A stretch of 64,000 bases of DNA from Algoriphagus sp. (GCF_029254265.1 NZ_JAQWXX010000038.1:1-64000), one strand, 5' to 3'; positions 7,972 through 17,560 are shown, numbered from the stretch's first letter. The notes: generated by a model not told the origin, from the sequence alone. A program made the numbers and translations.

Positions 7972-9399
7972 ATGAAAGTACTTTTCTTTTTTACCCTAAT
8001 AGTTTTTCCGTTTAACTCCATTTTTGGGCAATCGATCCAGAAAAACAGAGTGATTATATTAACTGATATTGAGGCTGACCCAGATGATACCCAATCTTTG
8101 GTTAGGTTACTGTTGTACTCAAATCAAATCGACATCGAGGGAATTATAGCAACCACTTCCTGTTGGATGACTTCGAGTATTCACCCTGAATCTATTGAAA
8201 AAGTGATCACAGCTTATGGGAAAGTTCAACCAAACTTATTAAAACACGAATCTGGATTTCCCGAATCCAAAGCACTAGCTACTCTTATAAAAAGAGGCTT
8301 GCCTACATATGGAATGGCGGGTGTTGGCGAAGGAATGGATTCTGAAGGTTCGGATTGGATAATAAAGTCTCTGGAGGAAGATGATGATCGCCCTTTGTGG
8401 ATTTCTACTTGGGGTGGCGTCAATACACTTGCTCAGGCCTTATACAAAATTGATAAAACCAAAAGCAGCTCGGAGGCAAAACGACTAATCTCAAAGCTTC
8501 GTGTTTACACCATTTCTGACCAAGATGATAGTGGGATCTGGATTAGGAACACTTTCCCTGATTTATTCTATATCGTAAGTCCCGGAGATGATTATGGCAG
8601 TGCTACTTGGACTGGAATCAATGGCGTCATCAGAGGGATTGATAATTCAAGTATCAGCAATTCATGGATCGCAAGTCATATCCAACAAAATCATGGCCCT
8701 CTAGGCGCAGAATATCCGGATGTGGCTTGGGGAGTAGAAGGTGATACGCCCGCTTTTTTATCGCTAATTCTAAATGGATTAAATAATGCCGAGCATCCCG
8801 AATGGGGTGGTTGGGGTGGTCGATACGAATTATCAAAGCCTGATTTCACCAAAACAAAAAAAGGAAATTCAATCGTACCTATAGCTCCAGAAACCAGAGC
8901 GATATGGACAAATACGAGTGATAATTATACTCCTTACCTTCTTAATGAATATGGCAGATCAGTGAAAAAGGACACTAGTTCATTTTTCAATGACAAGGTT
9001 ACGCTATGGCGCTGGAGAGATGATTTCCAAAATGATTTTGCCGCCCGAATGGATTGGGGATTGATGTCTTTTGAGGAAGCCAATCACCCTCCGGTTCCAG
9101 TCTTAAGTCATCCGGACCAACTTACTGTCAAATCAGGAGCGAATTTCACCCTTGATGCTTTTGAAACTACCGATCCAGATGGAGATAGCTTTAGCTTCTT
9201 ATGGTTTAATTATCCCGAAGCTGGTACCTATAAAAAGTTGATCCCGGTAAATGGCGCTGAAAATGTACACATGGTTTACTTCACAGCTCCTGAGGTAACA
9301 AAAGAAGAAACTGCTCATTTTATCCTTAAAGTGACAGACAGAGGAGAACCTCAATTATCACGATACAAGCGAGTAATCGTGACTATCTCTCCGGAATGA
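7972..9399 (+). CDS. Secreted DUF1593 protein (nucleoside hydrolase-like, Sde182 type)
   Basis: The 475-residue protein has a signal peptide ending near residue 20 (IFGQ). The mature part begins with VIILTDIEADPDDTQSLVRL (residues 28-47), the DUF1593 motif with an Asp cluster like the calcium-binding DxDPDD of nucleoside hydrolases. GGVNTLAQAL and the long WGGWGGRYE stretch are typical of the family. Residues about 370-475 form an Ig-like C-terminal domain (DPDGDSFSFLWFNYPEAG). It is probably a periplasmic or surface hydrolase acting on a glycoside-like substrate; some relatives were described as cellulose-binding. The gene is convergent with the zinc peptidase gene. Confidence 0.85.
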   Translation: MKVLFFFTLIVFPFNSIFGQSIQKNRVIILTDIEADPDDTQSLVRLLLYSNQIDIEGIIATTSCWMTSSIHPESIEKVITAYGKVQPNLLKHESGFPESKALATLIKRGLPTYGMAGVGEGMDSEGSDWIIKSLEEDDDRPLWISTWGGVNTLAQALYKIDKTKSSSEAKRLISKLRVYTISDQDDSGIWIRNTFPDLFYIVSPGDDYGSATWTGINGVIRGIDNSSISNSWIASHIQQNHGPLGAEYPDVAWGVEGDTPAFLSLILNGLNNAEHPEWGGWGGRYELSKPDFTKTKKGNSIVPIAPETRAIWTNTSDNYTPYLLNEYGRSVKKDTSSFFNDKVTLWRWRDDFQNDFAARMDWGLMSFEEANHPPVPVLSHPDQLTVKSGANFTLDAFETTDPDGDSFSFLWFNYPEAGTYKKLIPVNGAENVHMVYFTAPEVTKEETAHFILKVTDRGEPQLSRYKRVIVTISPE

Positions 9400-9447
9400 T
9401 TAATTGTGATCAGGATTAATATCCTAGAATAAATAATTTATTCCAAT

Positions 9448-10488
9448 CTACCTTTTAGCTACCAATCCATGAATAAACTTCATCTTTTCCACTACTCCTT
9501 GGCTGATCACAAAAGGGTAAACATCCGGTACGCCCATTGCCCGATTGATGCTATTAACAGCAAATGATAGCGGAACGCAAGTTTCTACAATCGTCTGAAA
9601 ATCAGACTCAGTATATGGATCAAAACTCACATTTGCCTCCATTCCTTTCAAGGTCTCTGAAGGGTCAACTTTTACCCCAAAAAAGTGCGCAGTCTCTACC
9701 ATATCCATGACGTGCAGGTAATGCGCCCAAGTCTCAGCCCAGTCTTCCCAAGCATGTGAGGTGGCATATTTACTGATAAAGGAGTTTTGCCAGTCCTCAG
9801 GAGCTCCTTTTTTGTAATAAGCTTTAAGCGATTCTCCATAAGAGACTCGCTCATCCCCAAAAACTGCTCTAAATTGAGCTAAAACATCAAGATCCGTGTA
9901 GACCAATCGATCCCAGAAATAATGTCCTACCTCGTGTCTCAAGTGACCAATTAAAGTACGATAAGGCTCCAAAAGCTGCATACGCATTTGCTCTCGGAGG
10001 ACAGAGTCCGCTTCGCGGAGGAGAATGGTAATCACGCCATTTGCATGCCCGGTCATCAATTGGGAATTGGCATGGCGAGATACAAAATCAAAACAAAGTC
10101 CATTGACATCTTTCAATTTACTGGGAAGGGGTAAACCGATCTTTTGCAATTGATAAATTAGGCGGTGTTTCGCCACTTCAAGATTTTTCCATTTTGGGAA
10201 ATTCTGCTCATCTGAAAGATTAGGAATCGTACGATTGAGCTGGCAGGCAGTGCAAAAGTTGGATGAGGATTCGACCGGGATCAACCAATTGCAAACATCG
10301 TGTTGATGATTTTTACAAAACTTATATTCAAGCTGTTCTCGGTCCGAAATCAATCGATCTGAATCTGCGTCAAAAGTAAGCATCTGTCGATCTGAATCGC
10401 GGTAACCAGATTTGTGTCCACAATTTCCACAGGAATAGCTTTCAAAAAACAGGGGGTGATGACAGTATCCGCATTGGAAAATCTTCAT
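9448..10488 (-). CDS. Zinc-ribbon metallopeptidase-like protein (HExxH)
   Basis: I chose ATG 10488 because the protein then starts with its zinc ribbon, MKIFQCGYCH; an upstream ATG at 10563 would add 25 unlikely residues. The 346-residue protein has CxxC pairs at Cys6/9 and Cys20/23, further Cys and His pairs around residues 58-82, and a peptidase motif LRHEVGHYFW (HEVGH 185-189). This matches the family of putative zinc-binding metallopeptidases with an N-terminal zinc ribbon. GDERVSYGESLKAYYKKGAP and the downstream EDWAETWAHYLH would supply the third ligand. No signal peptide is present, so it is cytoplasmic. The target proteins are unknown. Confidence 0.82.
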   Translation of the reverse strand: MKIFQCGYCHHPLFFESYSCGNCGHKSGYRDSDRQMLTFDADSDRLISDREQLEYKFCKNHQHDVCNWLIPVESSSNFCTACQLNRTIPNLSDEQNFPKWKNLEVAKHRLIYQLQKIGLPLPSKLKDVNGLCFDFVSRHANSQLMTGHANGVITILLREADSVLREQMRMQLLEPYRTLIGHLRHEVGHYFWDRLVYTDLDVLAQFRAVFGDERVSYGESLKAYYKKGAPEDWQNSFISKYATSHAWEDWAETWAHYLHVMDMVETAHFFGVKVDPSETLKGMEANVSFDPYTESDFQTIVETCVPLSFAVNSINRAMGVPDVYPFVISQGVVEKMKFIHGLVAKR

Positions 10489-10740
10489 AAGATTGGAATA
10501 GGGCGTAAAGATGGAGGATTTTAAAGGGAAAGAGTAAAATTCTAAAGAATAGAATTTTTTCATTCAGTATTAAAACATCCGAAAATCAAGAATGCTTAGG
10601 AATTATATCCCTAATAATCCTACCTACCAACTGCCTGAAAAAATATGTTACGGCCTATTTTAAATTCATAATTTAATCGCCAATTTTCATAAGACCTAGC
10701 TCTTATCTGAACCTCACTTTGGGCTTTTAAAATCACCGCA

Positions 10741-12672
10741 ATGCGTAACCTATTCGCCGCCATTCTTTTCTTATTCTGCCTTCCCTCTTTTGCCCAAAAC
10801 AATGCTATAGACAGCTTGCAAACTCTATTGCAAAGCGCAAAAGGCAAAGAAAAAATTCAAATCTTAGTTGACCTTTGTTGGGAATATCGATTCTCAAATG
10901 CCGACAGTGCTAGAAAATATGGACTTGAAGCACTCGAGCTGGCCCGGAATGGGAAACTGAGAGAACTAGAAGGAGATGCCTTGCACAATCTAGGAATCAC
11001 ACATGAAGCCCAAGGAAATTATCAAGAGGCTTTAAAATATGAACTTCCAGCTTTAGAAATTCGAAAGGATCTAGGTAACGACTTGAAAACAGCAAACACC
11101 TTAAATAATCTAGGTATCATTCATGATGAATTAGGTAACCAGAAAAAAGCTTTGGAAAACTATTTTGAAGCACGAAAAATCTATGAACATCTAGGTGATA
11201 AATCCAAAATTGCAATGGTGATTAGCAACATTGGAATAGTGCTCAAGGCTCAGCGGGAATATGTTAAAGTTATTGGTTACTACCACGAATCGTTGAGTTT
11301 GTACAAGGAATTAAAAAATGAATTTGGTATTGCGGCATGTCATGCCAATCTGGGCTCGGTCTATTATTATACACAATCATACGATAGTGCATTATACTAT
11401 GCGCTGATGAGCACTGATGAATTCAGAGCACAAAATGTAATGCAGTTTCTGCCTACCACCTTAAGTAGTGCTGCGCAAGCCTATCTTAAACTGGGCAAGA
11501 CCCAAGAAGCAAATGCATGTTTGACCGAAGCAATCAAACTCAATGAAGAATTCGATAATAAATTTGACCTATCAGAAGTACTCCTAATTTTAGCATCTGT
11601 TCATCGGACTGAAAACAACTTAAAGGAAGCCAAAAAATCCGCTTTACGCGGATTGGTGATAGCAGAATCTATTCAGGCTAAGAAATTGGTGATGGATGCT
11701 CATTTCGAACTTTCTTTCATTGAGGAGCAGAGTGGAAATTTTTATGGCTCATTACAAGAATTAAAACTATACAACCAGCAAAAGGACTCGCTATTTGAGC
11801 AGGAAAAAACTAGACAAATGGCAGAATTGGAAACTCAATATGAAACTGAAAAAAAAGAGAAAGAAATTACCTTTCAGAGATTTAAACTAAGTGAACAAGC
11901 TCTAATTCTTGAGAGAAATCAAGCAATGATAGTTGGAATGATTGTTTTATTCATTTCGCTTTTAGTTGTATTCTTTTTTGTACGAAGCCAAGGGAAATTA
12001 AAAGAACAAAAATCAAAAGCCCTACAACAGCAAGCCTTTGATAAAGAGCTCACCCGATCAGTAATAGCACTTCAGGAGAGAGAGCGATCGCGTTTTTCCC
12101 AAGATCTTCATGATGGCTTCGGTTCTTTAATTACAGCGCTCAAGTTGAGCCTTGAAAATCCGAATACAGAAAAAACAAAAACTGAATCCCTTTTTAACCA
12201 AATCTACGATGAGATAAGAAATGTATCCTTTGCATTATGGCCACAAGTACTTAATCGTGATGGAATAATCCAAGCCTTACAAGAGCTTGGCGAAAGACTA
12301 AGCAAATCTGGAAAAATAAAAATAGAGGTAATCACAACCGGAATTATTGATTTAGGAGAGTTAGAAATAATGGTCTATCGAATCTGTCAAGAATGGCTTA
12401 CAAATATTCTCAAGCATGGCAGCGCTTCAAAAGTCACCATTCAATTGATTTCATATCCTGATGAATTGATCTTGATGATCGAAGATAATGGCGATGGATT
12501 TGATCTAGCAATGTTAGAAATTGGAAAAGGAAATGGTTGGAAAAACATTCAATCACGCGCTCAAATTTTGAAAGCAAGACTCGATATTGATACGCAAGCT
12601 TCTAGAAAAGGAACCACTCTTACACTTACCTTAACCAATTCGATGGAAAAAATCAGTCGTGAAGTTGCTTGA
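10741..12672 (+). CDS. TPR-containing sensor histidine kinase (HisKA_3 type)
   Basis: The 643-residue protein has a signal peptide (residues 1-19, SFAQ), a periplasmic array of TPR repeats from about residue 35 to 345 (for example ALHNLGITHEAQGNYQEALK and TLNNLGIIHDELGNQKKALE), a coiled coil, one membrane span (about 397-414) and a cytoplasmic kinase. The phosphoacceptor is His457 in RFSQDLHDGFGS. The ATPase domain has EWLTNILKHG (N box) and DNGDGFD (G1). Signals are probably sensed through protein contacts of the TPR domain. It lies 88 bases before a LuxR-type response regulator, its obvious partner. The regulon is unknown. Confidence 0.93.
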   Translation: MRNLFAAILFLFCLPSFAQNNAIDSLQTLLQSAKGKEKIQILVDLCWEYRFSNADSARKYGLEALELARNGKLRELEGDALHNLGITHEAQGNYQEALKYELPALEIRKDLGNDLKTANTLNNLGIIHDELGNQKKALENYFEARKIYEHLGDKSKIAMVISNIGIVLKAQREYVKVIGYYHESLSLYKELKNEFGIAACHANLGSVYYYTQSYDSALYYALMSTDEFRAQNVMQFLPTTLSSAAQAYLKLGKTQEANACLTEAIKLNEEFDNKFDLSEVLLILASVHRTENNLKEAKKSALRGLVIAESIQAKKLVMDAHFELSFIEEQSGNFYGSLQELKLYNQQKDSLFEQEKTRQMAELETQYETEKKEKEITFQRFKLSEQALILERNQAMIVGMIVLFISLLVVFFFVRSQGKLKEQKSKALQQQAFDKELTRSVIALQERERSRFSQDLHDGFGSLITALKLSLENPNTEKTKTESLFNQIYDEIRNVSFALWPQVLNRDGIIQALQELGERLSKSGKIKIEVITTGIIDLGELEIMVYRICQEWLTNILKHGSASKVTIQLISYPDELILMIEDNGDGFDLAMLEIGKGNGWKNIQSRAQILKARLDIDTQASRKGTTLTLTLTNSMEKISREVA

Positions 12673-12760
12673 TTAAAGTTGATTCTGATATATAATCACT
12701 TTTAGCGTAAAAAAATCACCAAACAATTTAATAAACTCTATCACTAGAAATTATCCATTA

Positions 12761-13387
12761 ATGTCTCCAATTCGAATTGTTCTACTGGATGATCATCATA
12801 TAGTCCTAGAAGGATTAAGATTTCTCCTTGATCAGGATCCCTCATTTGTTGTTTTAGCCTCTTTTACTGAACCGGAAAAGGTAATTTCTTTTCTTGAAAT
12901 ACAGCAACCAGACATCTTATTGACCGATTATTCCCTTCCGGGGATGAATGGATTAGAATTGATTCAAAAAGTAAAAACTAGTTATCCATCTGTAAAATGT
13001 GTCCTGCTCAGTATGCATGATGAACCCGCTGTGGTCCGTGATGCGATAAAGAGCAAAATCAATGGATTCCTTTTTAAAAATATTTCGAAAGGTGACTTAA
13101 AAAGCGCTCTTCAAAAAATCCATTCCGGATTGGTTTATATAAGTCCAGAGATTTCAACACAATTAATAAATGTCCGTCAGAATCAAATACATAATTCGCT
13201 CACTGAAAGAGAAATGGATGTCTTGGAGCTGATCGTCAAAGAACTTCCCAATAAGCAGATTGCTGACAAACTACAGTTAAGCGAACGAACGGTAGAAACC
13301 CACAGAAAAAATATTTTTCGGAAGACTTCAACAACCAATCTCGTGGGCTTGATGAAGTACGTCTTTGAAAACAAATTGATGAGCTAG
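12761..13387 (+). CDS. NarL/FixJ-type response regulator
   Basis: The 208-residue protein has a receiver domain with the acidic pair LLDDHH (Asp10/Asp11), the phosphoacceptor Asp56 in LLTDYSLPGMNG, a Ser/Thr switch in CVLLSMHDEP and a Lys in FLFKNISKGD. The C-terminal LuxR-type helix-turn-helix starts at LTEREMDVLELI (about residue 146) and includes NKQIADKLQLSERTVETHRK. It forms a two-component pair with the preceding TPR histidine kinase. The two secreted protein genes downstream are possible targets, but no shared upstream motif was found. Confidence 0.93.
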   Translation: MSPIRIVLLDDHHIVLEGLRFLLDQDPSFVVLASFTEPEKVISFLEIQQPDILLTDYSLPGMNGLELIQKVKTSYPSVKCVLLSMHDEPAVVRDAIKSKINGFLFKNISKGDLKSALQKIHSGLVYISPEISTQLINVRQNQIHNSLTEREMDVLELIVKELPNKQIADKLQLSERTVETHRKNIFRKTSTTNLVGLMKYVFENKLMS

Positions 13388-13447
13388 CATCCGTACCAGT
13401 ACGCAATAAACTTGCGGAAAAACGGCATTGCTAGGCTTGGTATGGGG

Positions 13448-13469
13448 CCATAGTTTTACAGAACTATGG
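13448..13469 (+). promoter_or_regulatory. Hairpin that buries the start codon of the next gene
   Basis: CCATAGTT (13448-13455) and AACTATGG (13462-13469) form a perfect 8-bp stem with the loop TTACAG. The ATG of the downstream gene (13466-13468) lies inside the 3' arm. Formed in the mRNA, this hairpin would hide the start codon, so translation could be controlled by structure. The same sequence could be a protein operator. The observation is direct; the function is inferred. Confidence 0.45.
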
Positions 13470-13996
13470 AAATACGAAAAATTTTAATAGCTCTAGCAAT
13501 CCCTTCCCTATTCCTATCCGCATCTGCATGTGATCTAATAGACGAATTGAAGGATGAAAATGACATCGACAAAGAAGTAGCGAGAATCACTAATGAGTGG
13601 ACGGTGGACAGCGTACGCGTAATCGAATATGGTTTCGTGCCAGGTCCGGGATTGACCAATGAACATCAAAATCCGATTGTTAGCGATAAGCTATTGCCTA
13701 TTGTGAAAATGAAATTTATAAGGGATCCTAATTCAATCGCTTACGTGGGTAAAGTAATCGAAACTAGCTCAGAGAATGGTGTGCAAACGACAAAAGAATA
13801 TCGATGGAGGTACGATCAGCCTTATATAATATTACTCTATCCATCGCCATTCAGCCCAAATGACACAGAGGTCATTTATAATATAGAGGAGATTTCTGAT
13901 AAGAACTTTTATTTCTCTCGCATTGAAAACCTAGTCTCAAATACAAATGGAGGCAAATATGGTTCGCTGAAACGTTCCTGGAAAATGCGGAAGTAA
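13466..13996 (+). CDS. Hypothetical lipoprotein
   Basis: The 176-residue protein begins with a signal peptide and a weak lipobox, LSASAC, that puts the acylated Cys at residue 22. The mature part starts acidic (DLIDELKDENDIDKEVARI) and then continues with beta-strand-like stretches such as NEWTVDSVRVIEYGFVPGPG and KEYRWRYDQPYIILLYPSPF. I do not recognise the family; it resembles the small DUF-type lipoproteins common in Bacteroidota. The start codon is inside a hairpin. It is followed 72 bases later by another secreted protein in the same direction, and the two may be co-transcribed. Confidence 0.7.
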   Translation: MEIRKILIALAIPSLFLSASACDLIDELKDENDIDKEVARITNEWTVDSVRVIEYGFVPGPGLTNEHQNPIVSDKLLPIVKMKFIRDPNSIAYVGKVIETSSENGVQTTKEYRWRYDQPYIILLYPSPFSPNDTEVIYNIEEISDKNFYFSRIENLVSNTNGGKYGSLKRSWKMRK

Positions 13997-14068
13997 TCCA
14001 AACCCTGGCCTTTTTAAAATTACGCTAATCGAGTCGATAAATAGTAACTACCAAAAGACATACTTCCT

Positions 14069-15868
14069 ATGAAAAAGCAAATTTTTCTTCTTTTCCTACT
14101 CATGACCTACATCACGGTTATTTCACATGCCCAACTGCCTAAACTCAAAATAGGCGGCAAGAAGGATAGCACTGAAGTCGCAAGTGAGCCAAAGACACCA
14201 AAAGTTAAGAGTGCTGGAGGCAGTAATTTGATGGGAAAAATCCTCACCAAAACAGCCATGCTTGCGGGCTCTCTTGGAGGATCTGCTTTTGGAATGGTCA
14301 GTTCTACAGACAACTTGGAAGAAGTGGTAATGACAGGAGGCGTTTGGCATAATTTGCGAAATAAATCTGTCGGTACCGTAGACATGACATTTTTTGGGGA
14401 TTGGTCTTCTGGAGGAAATATGACGATGCTTTCATTTACTCAAAAATCAAGAACTGGATGGACAAAAATTGAGGGTGACATCACGGTGAATGGCAAAATA
14501 ATAGAAGGCGATAATTTTGGGATATATTCAAGTTTTGAACCAGCAAATCTTTCTTCACCAAAGGAAGTATTAATAAAGACAAACAGTGGACAAGAGGCGT
14601 CATTCACCATCCCTGCTGCTAGTCAAACTTTTGAATTACTTTCCATTAACGGTCAGAATGAAAACCCTTCGGTTGATTTTTCTCAAGATGTCACGCTAGA
14701 GCTCTCGCTTGGTGAAAATTTCGATAAAAACATTCCCATGTTCGTTCAAATGACGGCCAGGGTTCTTGGTATTAGCACTTTTTATCCGGTAGGTTACTTT
14801 GAACCAGCCACCACACTGGTGATTCCAGCAGCAGCTTTTAGAAATATTGGTATCGATCCAACCAACGACAAACTCGCCAATTACAGTAGCATCTATTTAG
14901 AAATCGCACGCGCAGAAATCCTCAAACCAACCGATCTTATTGGGGAGATTTCCATCCCTCAACTGGTAGTAAACTATGCGGATGGAAGGTCCTTGAATAT
15001 TGTAAAGGGTCCAGAAATGAATAACGGCATTAAATACAAGGGCACAGAAAAATTTCAAAATGGTGGAATGGATTACGACTTTTTGAAGCCAAATGCATTC
15101 TACAGCCGCCCACTATCCCAAATCAAAAAAGCAGGTGTTTTATCACTTAGTATTACGGGGACAACTTATGTACAAGGAAAAACTACCTCCTCATCATCTT
15201 CATTCAGCGCCGGTGGCACTACCTACACGAGTACTACAACTACGACCACTTCGGCCTCATTTCCACAGATAGCGGATGAACTCTGGGAGGATGTCTTAGA
15301 AAGTTTTTACAACGACTTCACCAAAATCATTGAATCAGAATACAATACCACGTTTGTACCAATTGATATGATCACGGATAGCGATGCTTATCAGAATCTA
15401 ATACCTTACTCAAGTGATGATGAAAATACCACCACAGAATTTCAATATTCCTATAAAAACACGGTTGCACTCCAAAAGGTATTACCCTTCGTACCATTGA
15501 CTGGAGGACCAAATGATGTCATGAAGGAAACTGGTGTAAATGCACTTTTCAAAATAATGCTGGATCTAAAAATCGCCTTCGATCGAGGAAATCCTGTGAT
15601 GATTCCTACACTAAACGTTGAACTTTTGGGCGTATCCAATGGAGACCCGAATGATGTGTTAGCTAGTCCGACTAAATATTTTCAAGGAGAAATTGTTGGC
15701 GATGGAGTTCGATATCCCGCCGCAAATCTTTCGAAAGAGGATCTTGATAAAGTAATCAGAAAATCAAATTTGTTAGATCTTTTTCAACGGAGCATCCAGG
15801 AATTAAAAACCAGAGAATTAGCTAATCCAGATTACCAAACTGTTTGGGAGAAGTCCTTCAATAGGTAG
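14069..15868 (+). CDS. Large secreted protein of unknown function
   Basis: The 599-residue protein has a clear signal peptide ending at residue 21 (ISHAQ). Next comes a Lys-rich segment, then a glycine-rich hydrophobic stretch (MLAGSLGGSAFGMV, about residues 64-77) that could insert in or touch a membrane. The rest is beta-rich. A low-complexity Ser/Thr region lies near residues 372-396 (TTSSSSSFSAGGTTYTSTTT). I do not recognise any domain. It is followed by a strong terminator and preceded by a lipoprotein gene, suggesting a two-gene envelope unit. Its position just after a two-component pair makes it a candidate target of that system. Confidence 0.8.
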   Translation: MKKQIFLLFLLMTYITVISHAQLPKLKIGGKKDSTEVASEPKTPKVKSAGGSNLMGKILTKTAMLAGSLGGSAFGMVSSTDNLEEVVMTGGVWHNLRNKSVGTVDMTFFGDWSSGGNMTMLSFTQKSRTGWTKIEGDITVNGKIIEGDNFGIYSSFEPANLSSPKEVLIKTNSGQEASFTIPAASQTFELLSINGQNENPSVDFSQDVTLELSLGENFDKNIPMFVQMTARVLGISTFYPVGYFEPATTLVIPAAAFRNIGIDPTNDKLANYSSIYLEIARAEILKPTDLIGEISIPQLVVNYADGRSLNIVKGPEMNNGIKYKGTEKFQNGGMDYDFLKPNAFYSRPLSQIKKAGVLSLSITGTTYVQGKTTSSSSSFSAGGTTYTSTTTTTTSASFPQIADELWEDVLESFYNDFTKIIESEYNTTFVPIDMITDSDAYQNLIPYSSDDENTTTEFQYSYKNTVALQKVLPFVPLTGGPNDVMKETGVNALFKIMLDLKIAFDRGNPVMIPTLNVELLGVSNGDPNDVLASPTKYFQGEIVGDGVRYPAANLSKEDLDKVIRKSNLLDLFQRSIQELKTRELANPDYQTVWEKSFNR

Positions 15869-15897
15869 AAAAGCGGAAAACTATATCGTAATTGACT

Positions 15898-15936
15898 AAA
15901 GCTAATCGGGATTTTCGTTAACCCGATTAGCTTTTT
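15898..15936 (+). terminator. Rho-independent terminator
   Basis: AAAGCTAATCGGG (15898-15910) pairs perfectly over 13 bases with CCCGATTAGCTTT (15922-15934), with an 11-base loop and a T run following. It lies 30 bases after the stop of the large secreted protein and separates that unit from the sulfatase region. Confidence 0.88.
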
Positions 15937-16144
15937 CGTAATTTGAAGTATTTACAACGACTTTTATAACTGTACTATTTTTAGAAATTAGCTCAAATCA
16001 TTTTGAGCTATTGTGCAAAAATTCATTCCTTCTAAAACAGTTGAATAGCACAAATAAATAGACTTAAATTCGCTAAGATTAGCCTGATGGGCTTCCAAAA
16101 CTTGTAAATTATGGTGAAAATAATTTTACAAGCCTAGTCACTCC

Positions 16145-16633
16145 ATGCCTCACCCCTCCAATAAATCCTTTTATTCCTTTATGTTTTTCACGCTATTACT
16201 TATTGGATGCCAATCAAAATCCAGCACCGAGGAACAAGTAGAACCGAGGCAATTTGATCAATCCCTAGCAGATGAACTCAAAGCTTTGGCCGAAGTAGAT
16301 CAGGTTGCGGCTAATATTCCACAGGGTGAATACACCAAACTCAGCAAAAGGGATTGGCACAACTTTAAAGACAGTGTCTTTCGAGCCAATCAAATCCGAG
16401 CAGCTCAGCTACTCGAAAAACATGGATTTATTGGATATGATTTTGAAATTGGGCGTGCTTTCCCAATTAATCTAGGGGATAGTGCTTCGGTCGATGTACG
16501 TAGAAAGGCACTCGGAATGGAATCCTTAGAATCATACCTCAACGAAATGACTGAGATGCATTTTATGATGAATAAAGGCTATTATTCCGAAAAGGGAATT
16601 ACCTCACCAAGTTTTTATCCAATTGAAAAATAA
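16145..16633 (+). CDS. Hypothetical lipoprotein
   Basis: The 162-residue protein has a signal peptide with lipobox LLIGC (acylated Cys at residue 22). The mature protein is mostly helical and contains the segment LLEKHGFIGYDFEIG, which recalls the DUF6624 type of protein, but I cannot confirm membership. It is followed after 18 bases by the metallophosphoesterase gene and then the sulfatase gene, so these three probably form one transcription unit. About 210 bases before it, after the terminator, hold nothing recognised. Function unknown. Confidence 0.7.
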   Translation: MPHPSNKSFYSFMFFTLLLIGCQSKSSTEEQVEPRQFDQSLADELKALAEVDQVAANIPQGEYTKLSKRDWHNFKDSVFRANQIRAAQLLEKHGFIGYDFEIGRAFPINLGDSASVDVRRKALGMESLESYLNEMTEMHFMMNKGYYSEKGITSPSFYPIEK

Positions 16634-16651
16634 ATCCAAACCATCCAAATA

Positions 16652-17497
16652 ATGAAACGCCGGCCATTTATAAAAAATCTAGGATCACTTTCAGGAGCAT
16701 TGACAGGCTTAAGTTTTTTGAGCTTTCCTGCATTAGGTTCTGAAAAAGAGAAATCATTAAAACTGATAAAAAGCTTTCAAGAAACTCAGCCAGTTTTCAA
16801 ATTCATCACTGCATCCGATGGACACTTTGGCCAGCCAAACACAGATTTTGTAACGTCTCATCAAAACTTACTAGCAGCGATAAAACGAGAATCGGATGTA
16901 GACTTTGTCGTCTTTAATGGTGATTTGATTCATGACGATCCAGTATACATGCCGGAAGTCAAGAAAGTTTATGATCAACTAACCCTGCCCTACTATGTGG
17001 TAAAGGGAAATCATGATCGGGTATCCGAGTCCAAATGGCAGGAAATCTGGGGTCAGCCGGCAGACTACTTTTTTCCTTTCAATTCCAAGCAAGGCGTAAT
17101 GATTCTCAACTCTTCCAATGAAGCAGGAGATTACCGCTGTGTAGATCTCGAGTTTTTGAGACTGGGTTTGGAAGAAAGCAGCAAGCTGGAGCAAGTGTTT
17201 ATTTTTATCCATATCTCCCAAAATGATTGGACAAGACATGGAGTAGATTGCCAGGAAGTTTTGGATTTGATTGCGAGCTATCCCAATGTGAAAGCAACTT
17301 TCCACGGGCACGATCACGACGTGGATGGATTGATGTGGGATCAGAAAAAACCTTATTTCTGGTCGGGGCATTTCGGAGGTAACTGGGGCAATCCCTTTCC
17401 AAGCTATAGAGTCTGCCAAGTGGATGAATCCGGCAAAGTAACTACCGCTTTAAAGCGTGTGTCTGATGGGCAGATTTTGAATGCGCATTCCGTTTAA
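16652..17497 (+). CDS. Exported metallophosphoesterase
   Basis: The 281-residue protein has an N-terminal Tat-like signal (RRPFIKNLG, then a hydrophobic stretch to about residue 29). The calcineurin-like phosphoesterase motifs are all present: DGH (Asp56, His58), FNGDLIHD (Asp91), KGNHDR (Asn120, His121), FIHIS and FHGHDHD. It would bind two metal ions and hydrolyse phosphomonoesters or diesters in the periplasm. The gene sits between a lipoprotein and a sulfatase gene; removing phosphate and sulfate from the same polymer is a possible theme. The true substrate is unknown. Confidence 0.87.
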   Translation: MKRRPFIKNLGSLSGALTGLSFLSFPALGSEKEKSLKLIKSFQETQPVFKFITASDGHFGQPNTDFVTSHQNLLAAIKRESDVDFVVFNGDLIHDDPVYMPEVKKVYDQLTLPYYVVKGNHDRVSESKWQEIWGQPADYFFPFNSKQGVMILNSSNEAGDYRCVDLEFLRLGLEESSKLEQVFIFIHISQNDWTRHGVDCQEVLDLIASYPNVKATFHGHDHDVDGLMWDQKKPYFWSGHFGGNWGNPFPSYRVCQVDESGKVTTALKRVSDGQILNAHSV

Positions 17498-17560
17498 ATA
17501 AATTGAAGGTGCGTGCTGTTTTTCCCTTGGAGAAAAGCACCAAAACACCCAATTAAGACT

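Noticed and set aside
9412-9443. AGGAT/ATCCT and GAATAAAT/ATTTATTC inverted repeats between convergent genes
   Set aside because: Loops are too short or stems too weak to call a terminator; they may assist termination but the evidence is thin.
16652-17497. Assigning the phosphoesterase at 16652 as a nuclease or cyclic-nucleotide enzyme
   Set aside because: The motifs only define the calcineurin-like superfamily; nothing in the sequence selects the substrate.
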